Shown here in pieces: positions 7,702 to 10,832 of a DNA stretch of 10,832 nt. A program made the translations under genes and the position numbers. The stretch's first letter is position 1, and each line of letters opens with the position of its first letter. The stretch is from JBBRLA01 sp038231615 (lineage in GTDB: Bacteria; Myxococcota_A; Polyangia; Palsa-1104; JAEUJZ01): NCBI GenBank assembly GCA_038231615.1, contig JBBRLA010000257.1, positions 1-10,832 of the forward strand, written 5' to 3'. The notes beneath the pieces are model-generated. The model did not search any database and was not told the DNA's origin. It saw only the letters and a list, made by a program, of their open reading frames with translations.

Positions 7702-8751
7702 TCATTCCTCATCAGTTCGCTTCCCCCCTCGCTTGCCCCCCGGTTCTGACGCCTTGTGGTCAATCAGGGACTTCCCCTTGCCCCCCTCGGGCTTGTACAG
7801 CGTCAGCCTCTTTCCCTCCATGTTCTTGATGGCTGCTACCGTCCGGGCCCCGTCGGTCTGATCTCGGGTGTTGTACTTGTAATCGTGCTCTTCTAGGTAC
7901 TTCGGAAGGTGCCTCTTGCTGACGCTGTGGTGACTCCCGTTGATCTGCCGCTTGAGGTTGGCGTTGTACCCCTCGGCGGTGTTCGTGTGGACAAGGTGCC
8001 CGTCGGGGTCTTGCCGCACATACTCTTCCTTGGAGTGGTTGACTGTGTGATGCTCTTTGAAGTTCTTGCCGAGTCGGGTGTAAATCTGCGACTCGTCGGT
8101 CATCAGGATCGTGTTGTCAGGATCGGTGTGCGTGCGCAGCTTCGCGCCTACCGTCCTTCCATCTACCTTCTCATCGGGCCCCAGTGAGCCTAGGGCGATG
8201 GCTTGCACCTGTCCGGGTACCACTACCCCATCAACTTTGGTGCTGCGCTCTACGATGACTTGCACGGCCATCTTGTTACCGCGATATCCGCGCCCGTGGC
8301 CCTTGCGCTTGCCTCCGATATACGTCTCGTCGCTCTCGACGATTCCCCCTGTGAACTTCTGCGTGTCGTCCGCCATCGTGGCCCGGATGCGGTGCGCAAG
8401 GTGCCATGCTGTCTTTTGGGTGACTTGGATCGTGCGAGAGAGGTAATGGGCGCTAACACCCTTCTTTGAGCCTCCAATGATGAAGAAAGCAAACAGCCAC
8501 TTGCGCAATGGGAGTTTGGTTCCCTCCATGATGGTGCCGGAAGTGACAGTGAACTGATATATGCAGCCCTTGCAACGCCATAACGGCAAGCGTCGGTTAG
8601 GCTGTCCTTTGAATACATCCTCAGAGCTACACGATGGACACGTTGGCTTGTCGCCCCATCGCTTCTCTTCAAAGTAGAGAATGGCGCTAGCCTCATCCGG
8701 GTATTGCTCGGAGAGATGAAATAGGGACATATCATCTGTGTTGTCAGCCAT
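7702..8751 (-). CDS. IS1595-family (ISXO2-like) DDE transposase
   Basis: This transposase cuts and joins the ends of the element in which it lies. The product has 349 residues. An N-terminal zinc ribbon is formed by C38, C41, C60 and C63 (CPSC and CKGC). A DDE catalytic core follows: D141 in VESDETYIGGKRKG, D219 in ILMTDESQIY, and E260 in HTNTAEGYNANLKR, with the family C-terminal pattern GSHHSVSKRHLPKYLEEHDY. ATG 8751 is preceded by AAGGA with a 6-nt spacer, and the upstream passenger gene stops only 3 nt before it, so the three genes form one operon. The lysine- and glycine-rich tail is likely disordered. No frameshift or missing catalytic residue is seen, so the protein could be active. 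It runs opposite to csx17. Confidence 0.93.
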   Translation of the reverse strand: MADNTDDMSLFHLSEQYPDEASAILYFEEKRWGDKPTCPSCSSEDVFKGQPNRRLPLWRCKGCIYQFTVTSGTIMEGTKLPLRKWLFAFFIIGGSKKGVSAHYLSRTIQVTQKTAWHLAHRIRATMADDTQKFTGGIVESDETYIGGKRKGHGRGYRGNKMAVQVIVERSTKVDGVVVPGQVQAIALGSLGPDEKVDGRTVGAKLRTHTDPDNTILMTDESQIYTRLGKNFKEHHTVNHSKEEYVRQDPDGHLVHTNTAEGYNANLKRQINGSHHSVSKRHLPKYLEEHDYKYNTRDQTDGARTVAAIKNMEGKRLTLYKPEGGKGKSLIDHKASEPGGKRGGKRTDEE

Positions 8752-8754
8752 AAG

Positions 8755-8973
8755 CTATCCTTGATTATTAACATAGACCATTGCATTATCAAGAAAACCA
8801 AACATAGACTGTCTGGCCAGTTCTATGGATAGCGATATGATTCTGATAGGTGGCAAAAGCTTGGTCTTGATGTCATCAAGGCCAAGCTCGGGAAGATATG
8901 GATGGATGCTATTAAGATACTCATTGGTCGAATTTTCCAAGTGCGTTTGAACATGGACAAGACCAAGATCCAC
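8755..8973 (-). CDS. Small passenger protein of the IS1595-family element, function unknown
   Basis: I do not recognise this 72-residue protein. I chose GTG 8973 because AAAGG stands five bases upstream and the frame is closed by TAG a few codons earlier. It reads MDLGLVHVQTHLENSTNEYL at the start and has a short hydrophobic, probably helical, second half (IRIISLSIELARQSMFGFLD). It begins 8 nt after the stop of the membrane protein gene and ends 3 nt before the transposase start, so it is embedded in an operon and each gene has its own ribosome site. Base use is AT-richer than the transposase and far from the host genes. It may be a partner of the membrane protein or a truncated remnant; nothing in the sequence decides this. 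Confidence 0.6.
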   Translation of the reverse strand: MDLGLVHVQTHLENSTNEYLNSIHPYLPELGLDDIKTKLLPPIRIISLSIELARQSMFGFLDNAMVYVNNQG

Positions 8974-8981
8974 GCATGCCT

Positions 8982-9668
8982 TTATGGCATACTAGAGAGA
9001 GCCCCCAATAGCTCTCTTCTCACCTCTCTCATAATTCGGTCGTCGCCATCAGGCTTTTTAACTAAGTCTTCGAGCCATTCAGTTACTCTTGAAAGACCAA
9101 ATTGAGTGTTTCTAATTCGATCTCGAACCTCTATGAGTGCCCGCGCATTACGGCCAGACAGCATCATTGAGTAAAATTTGTTTAGCTCTTGCTGTCTCCA
9201 TGCTATCTCTTTAGTCGATTTATTCGCTTCCGCATCAATCTTTTCATTGAGCGCAGTGATTGTTTTTTTGTGCTCGGCAATTTCTTCAAATTCTTGCTTT
9301 TTGGCCGCCTCGCTGCGCTCAACATGCTCTGTGATTTGTGGTGGTCTTAGGTCGCCGGATGCCAATACACTCTGACCATTCCTAAGTTCAAGTAGTCTAC
9401 GAATCTTAATACGTTCGCGCCAAATGCTAAATGGAAAAAACAAAGCCAATGAAAGAAATATGCCTTCAACAATTGAAGGTACTAAACCAATTTTCTCATA
9501 ATGATTTGCTATCCATGTCATAAGGACACCTCCGATATAGAACAGCGCAAATTTGACGGCATCCCAGGCCACACCTTCAATGACACCACCCTTGGCCTTA
9601 TCCACGATGCCTTCTTTTTCTGATTGAACCAATGCGGCAATGGGCTTCGTTTCGTTTGATGCGTGCAT
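8982..9668 (-). CDS. Passenger membrane protein with coiled coil, function unknown
   Basis: The product has 228 residues and I cannot place it in a named family. Two hydrophobic helices are visible, at about residues 37-54 (AVKFALFYIGGVLMTWIA) and 62-83 (LVPSIVEGIFLSLALFFPFS and on), linked by a short polar turn, so both ends would lie on the same side of the membrane. A charged, heptad-like region at about 114-166 should form a coiled coil, and the C-terminus is basic and soluble. ATG 9668 lies only 32 bp from the element's right end, leaving little room for a promoter inside the element, and it has no clear ribosome site; an internal start near residue 33 is possible. The gene is notably AT-rich and heads the three-gene operon ending in the transposase. 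Its role could be in maintenance, immunity or stress, but this is unknown. Confidence 0.7.
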   Translation of the reverse strand: MHASNETKPIAALVQSEKEGIVDKAKGGVIEGVAWDAVKFALFYIGGVLMTWIANHYEKIGLVPSIVEGIFLSLALFFPFSIWRERIKIRRLLELRNGQSVLASGDLRPPQITEHVERSEAAKKQEFEEIAEHKKTITALNEKIDAEANKSTKEIAWRQQELNKFYSMMLSGRNARALIEVRDRIRNTQFGLSRVTEWLEDLVKKPDGDDRIMREVRRELLGALSSMP

Positions 9669-9688
9669 GTGGGCAGGGTAGCACCGGG

Positions 9689-9700
9689 TGAGGCTTGTGA
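9689..9700 (-). repeat. Right terminal inverted repeat of the IS1595-family element
   Basis: TGAGGCTTGTGA on the plus strand, the reverse complement of the left end. csx17-like coding resumes immediately to its right, at the codons reading TGRGVIAWCRF. Confidence 0.75.
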
Positions 9701-10128
9701 AAACCGGAAGGGGTGTGATAGCGTGGTGTCGGTTCTTTGTAGTCGAGAAGGGCGAACTTGCTTTGCGGCCCCCGAAGGGAGAGGCCGCTCGGCTCGACCC
9801 ACTTTACTGCGTGCTTCGGTCCACCTACCTTACCGCGTTCGTTGTGGATACGGAATATCGGCCTTCGCCTCGCGCTTTGGCCGCCATCCTGGCTCGCCTG
9901 CGCGCCGAAGATGTAGACGGCGCCGTCCTGCTAGCGGAGGCCCGCCTGCGGGCCGGTGGATACTCATTGAAGGCGCCCGTCCGACGGGTGGCCACCACCC
10001 CGACGCCCCGTGCTCTCGCTGCGGCCTTGGTGCTCCCGCTGCCCTGGAACCTGGAGCGCGACCTTTTTTTCCGCATTGTCGAACACAAGCCCAGCGTTCA
10101 TGCTCTCAAGGAGACCTCTCATGATTGA
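9701..10128 (+). pseudogene. csx17: csx17 (type I-G Cas8), 3' part, beyond the insertion
   Basis: About 141 codons, open from the element boundary to TGA at 10126-10128. They read GVIAWCRFFVVEKGELALRP, then RPSPRALAAILARLRAEDVD and LLAEARLRAGGYSLKAP, and finally RALAAALVLPLPWNLERD. This alanine- and arginine-rich helical pattern fits the end of Csx17, where a RNG-like turn is followed by paired helices. The assignment rests mainly on that pattern and on position: it follows the csx17 5' part across the element, in the same direction, and its stop overlaps a csb1-like start by 8 nt, as in type I-G operons. The GTG at 9688 that could serve as a start lies within the inverted repeat, so an independent gene is unlikely. 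Confidence 0.62.
10108..10113 (+). promoter_or_regulatory. Shine-Dalgarno sequence of the csb1 remnant
   Basis: AAGGAG, exactly seven bases before ATG 10121. A consensus ribosome site in front of a gene that survives for only a dozen codons supports the view that a real gene once started here. Confidence 0.7.
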
Positions 10129-10156
10129 TCTTACAGCCCTCGCCAGCGCTCCTCGG
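10121..10156 (+). pseudogene. csb1: csb1 (type I-G Cas7) start remnant, first ~12 codons only
   Basis: Csb1 is the Cas7 backbone subunit of the type I-G Cascade. Only its start seems to remain: MIDLTALASAPR, followed at once by unrelated sequence that leads into the first CRISPR repeat. Csb1 proteins commonly begin with a short helix ending in APR before the conserved RFQPTGFPD region, which is absent here. Support comes from position (overlapping the end of csx17, where csb1 normally lies) and from a strong ribosome site; twelve residues alone could not prove it. The open frame runs into the array and stops at about 10219, giving a 32-residue nonsense product. Confidence 0.5.
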
Positions 10157-10186
10157 GGCGCAAACCCATGCAGCTCCGCGGCGCTC

Positions 10187-10664
10187 CCATCCTCGTCGAG
10201 TCAGACGAGGCCCCATTGAAGCGTACCCAAGGAGCGGCCACGGTCTTGGTACCGGTCACCATCCTCGTCGAGTCAGACGAGGCCCCATTGAAGCGCCGGC
10301 TCTTCCTCGGTGACTTCAAGCTCCGGGTGGCCATCCTCGTCGAGTCAGACGAGGCCCCATTGAAGCACTGCCTTGCCTCCGTGGAAGTCGTCTTCGACGA
10401 GCAGCCATCCTCGTCGAGTCAGACGAGGCCCCATTGAAGCGGTCGACCTGCGACAGCGAAGTGCTGGTTCACCTGGTTGCCATCCTCGTCGAGTCAGACG
10501 AGGCCCCATTGAAGCATGTCGAGGCCGAAGTCGCCCGGAACACTGAAATAGCCATCCTCGTCGAGTCAGACGAGGCCCCATTGAAGCGTCGCTGTGCCTG
10601 AATCCACCGCGCCCGCTCGGCAGCGTCCCCATCCTCGTCGAGTCAGACGAGGCCCCATTGAAGC
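10187..10664 (+). CRISPR. CRISPR array, seven identical 36-nt repeats and six complete spacers
   Basis: The repeat begins CCATCCTCGTCGAGTCAGAC and ends GAGGCCCCATTGAAGC. Copies start at 10187, 10259, 10331, 10405, 10480, 10552 and 10629, and all seven are identical. Spacers are 36, 36, 38, 39, 36 and 41 nt long. CCTCGTC pairs with GACGAGG around a GAGTCA loop, giving a 7-bp stem for Cas6-type cleavage; the last eight bases, ATTGAAGC, resemble the crRNA 5' tag of type III and I systems and set the direction as plus. The leader would be expected on the left, but only about 30 nt of GC-rich DNA separates the first repeat from the csb1 remnant. The last repeat is not degenerate, and a further 41-nt interval ends at an insertion-sequence end, so the array once extended at both ends. 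Confidence 0.98.
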
Positions 10665-10705
10665 CGGCATGGTCGCCCAGCACAAAACTGACGGCGAGAT
10701 CCGGC
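10665..10705 (+). other. Probable seventh spacer, cut at its right end by the IS66-like element
   Basis: The 41 nt after the last repeat are within the length range of the complete spacers (36-41). They end where an IS66-type inverted end begins. The interval may be a full spacer with the insertion at or near the next repeat, or a spacer plus target bases; the other side of the element is outside the window. Confidence 0.5.
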
Positions 10706-10832
10706 GTAAGCGCTCGATAAACCACGGATAGCGACCCAGGGCGAGGGCAGGCAGGCTTGCGGGCATGGCAAACCGCAGGCACTGGAAGCAATGGACCGAA
10801 GAGCACGCAAGACAGGTGCTCGACCAAGCAGA
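10706..10832 (+). mobile_element. IS66-family-like element, left end (runs off the window)
   Basis: GTAAGCG at 10706-10712, continuing CTCGATAAACC, matches the conserved start of IS66-family inverted repeats (GTAAGCG). A short open frame of the expected accessory type begins 59 nt inside, which is the usual spacing. The element is on the trailing side of the CRISPR array. Only 127 bp are visible, so the family is assigned from the terminal motif and the first codons. Confidence 0.65.
10765..10832 (+). CDS. IS66-type accessory protein (TnpA-like), first 22 codons
   Basis: The frame starts at ATG 10765 and reads MANRRHWKQWTEEHARQVLD and QA before the window ends. Proteins encoded first in IS66-like elements often begin with a tryptophan-rich WTEE helix that precedes a helix-turn-helix fold, which this resembles. 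Its place just inside a GTAAGCG end supports the call. Too little is present to be sure, and no clear ribosome site precedes it. Confidence 0.5.
   Translation, partial: MANRRHWKQWTEEHARQVLDQA

Larger units (their letters stand above)
7660..9700. mobile_element. IS1595-family element with two passenger genes, about 2.04 kb
   Basis: The element is bounded by TCACAAGCCTCA at 7660-7671 and its inverted copy at 9689-9700, with weaker similarity for several bases further in. It contains three genes on the minus strand: a membrane coiled-coil protein, a 72-residue protein and the transposase, in that order of transcription. It sits inside csx17. The eight bases outside each end (GGGACGTA on the left, AAACCGGA on the right) do not match, so no target duplication remains; family members usually make 8-bp duplications. 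Missing csx17 sequence points to a deletion beside one end. The ends are inferred from the inverted repeat and from where csx17-like reading stops and resumes; they are not matched to a named element. Confidence 0.8.

Noticed and set aside
6470..7705. A 411-codon open frame on the minus strand across the end of cas3 and the csx17 5' part.
   Set aside because: It spans the boundary of two well-supported plus-strand genes and crosses into the insertion element, so it cannot be one ancestral gene.
7652..9708. An 8-bp target duplication around the IS1595-family element.
   Set aside because: The flanks GGGACGTA and AAACCGGA do not match, and shifting the ends by one or two bases does not help.
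9688..10128. An independent 146-residue gene starting at GTG 9688.
   Set aside because: The GTG lies in the element's inverted repeat, there is no ribosome site, and both the reading and the position fit the end of csx17 better.
10345..10827. A 160-codon minus-strand open frame across the array.
   Set aside because: Its sequence is the CRISPR repeat translated again and again (GPRLTRRGW units), an artefact of identical repeats.

Overview
The window is a decayed CRISPR-Cas island from a GC-rich bacterium. The host cannot be named from the sequence; type I-G plus III-B loci and IS1595/IS66 elements would fit Planctomycetota, Myxococcota or Desulfobacterota-like genomes. Two systems lie side by side: a type III-B (Cmr) module that looks intact as far as it is visible, and a type I-G (formerly I-U) system that is heavily damaged.

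Left part, minus strand (1-2553): cas10/cmr2 (N-terminal 220 codons, running off the left edge) is preceded by cmr1 with an ATGA overlap. Upstream of cmr1, on the same strand, is the C-terminal third or so of csb2, the Cas5/Cas6-like subunit of type I-G, with its N-terminal part missing.

Middle part, plus strand (2643-7659): a cas4-cas1 fusion gene carrying two frameshifts and a large in-frame deletion that removes the first catalytic Glu of Cas1; cas2, intact, starting on the fusion's stop codon; cas3, intact, with the helicase first and the HD nuclease at the C-terminus, as in type I-G; then the first ~276 codons of csx17 (cas8 of type I-G).

Insertion (7660-9700): an IS1595-family element of about 2.04 kb with 12-bp identical inverted ends. 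It carries a zinc-ribbon DDE transposase and, upstream in the same operon, two passenger genes: a two-helix membrane protein with a coiled coil, and a 72-residue protein. The left half of the operon is GC-rich like the host, while the passenger genes are visibly AT-richer. No target duplication is seen, and the middle of csx17 is missing, so a deletion accompanied or followed the insertion.

Right part (9701-10832): the last ~141 codons of csx17, then a perfectly placed Shine-Dalgarno and start codon for csb1 that survives for only about 12 codons before running into CRISPR-array DNA. The array has seven identical 36-nt repeats and six complete spacers, no recognisable leader, and a last interval of 41 nt that ends exactly at a GTAAGCG inverted end typical of IS66 elements. 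The array is therefore cut on the left by a deletion and interrupted or cut on the right by an IS66-like element.

Taken together, the likely ancestral order was cas4-1, cas2, cas3, csx17, csb1, csb2, then cmr1 and cmr2, with an array nearby. Rearrangement, two insertion sequences and point lesions have removed Cascade and spacer acquisition, leaving cas2, cas3, the identical repeats and the Cmr genes. The repeat ends in the 8-nt tag ATTGAAGC, close to the tag used by Cmr complexes, so the array could still serve type III-B interference.
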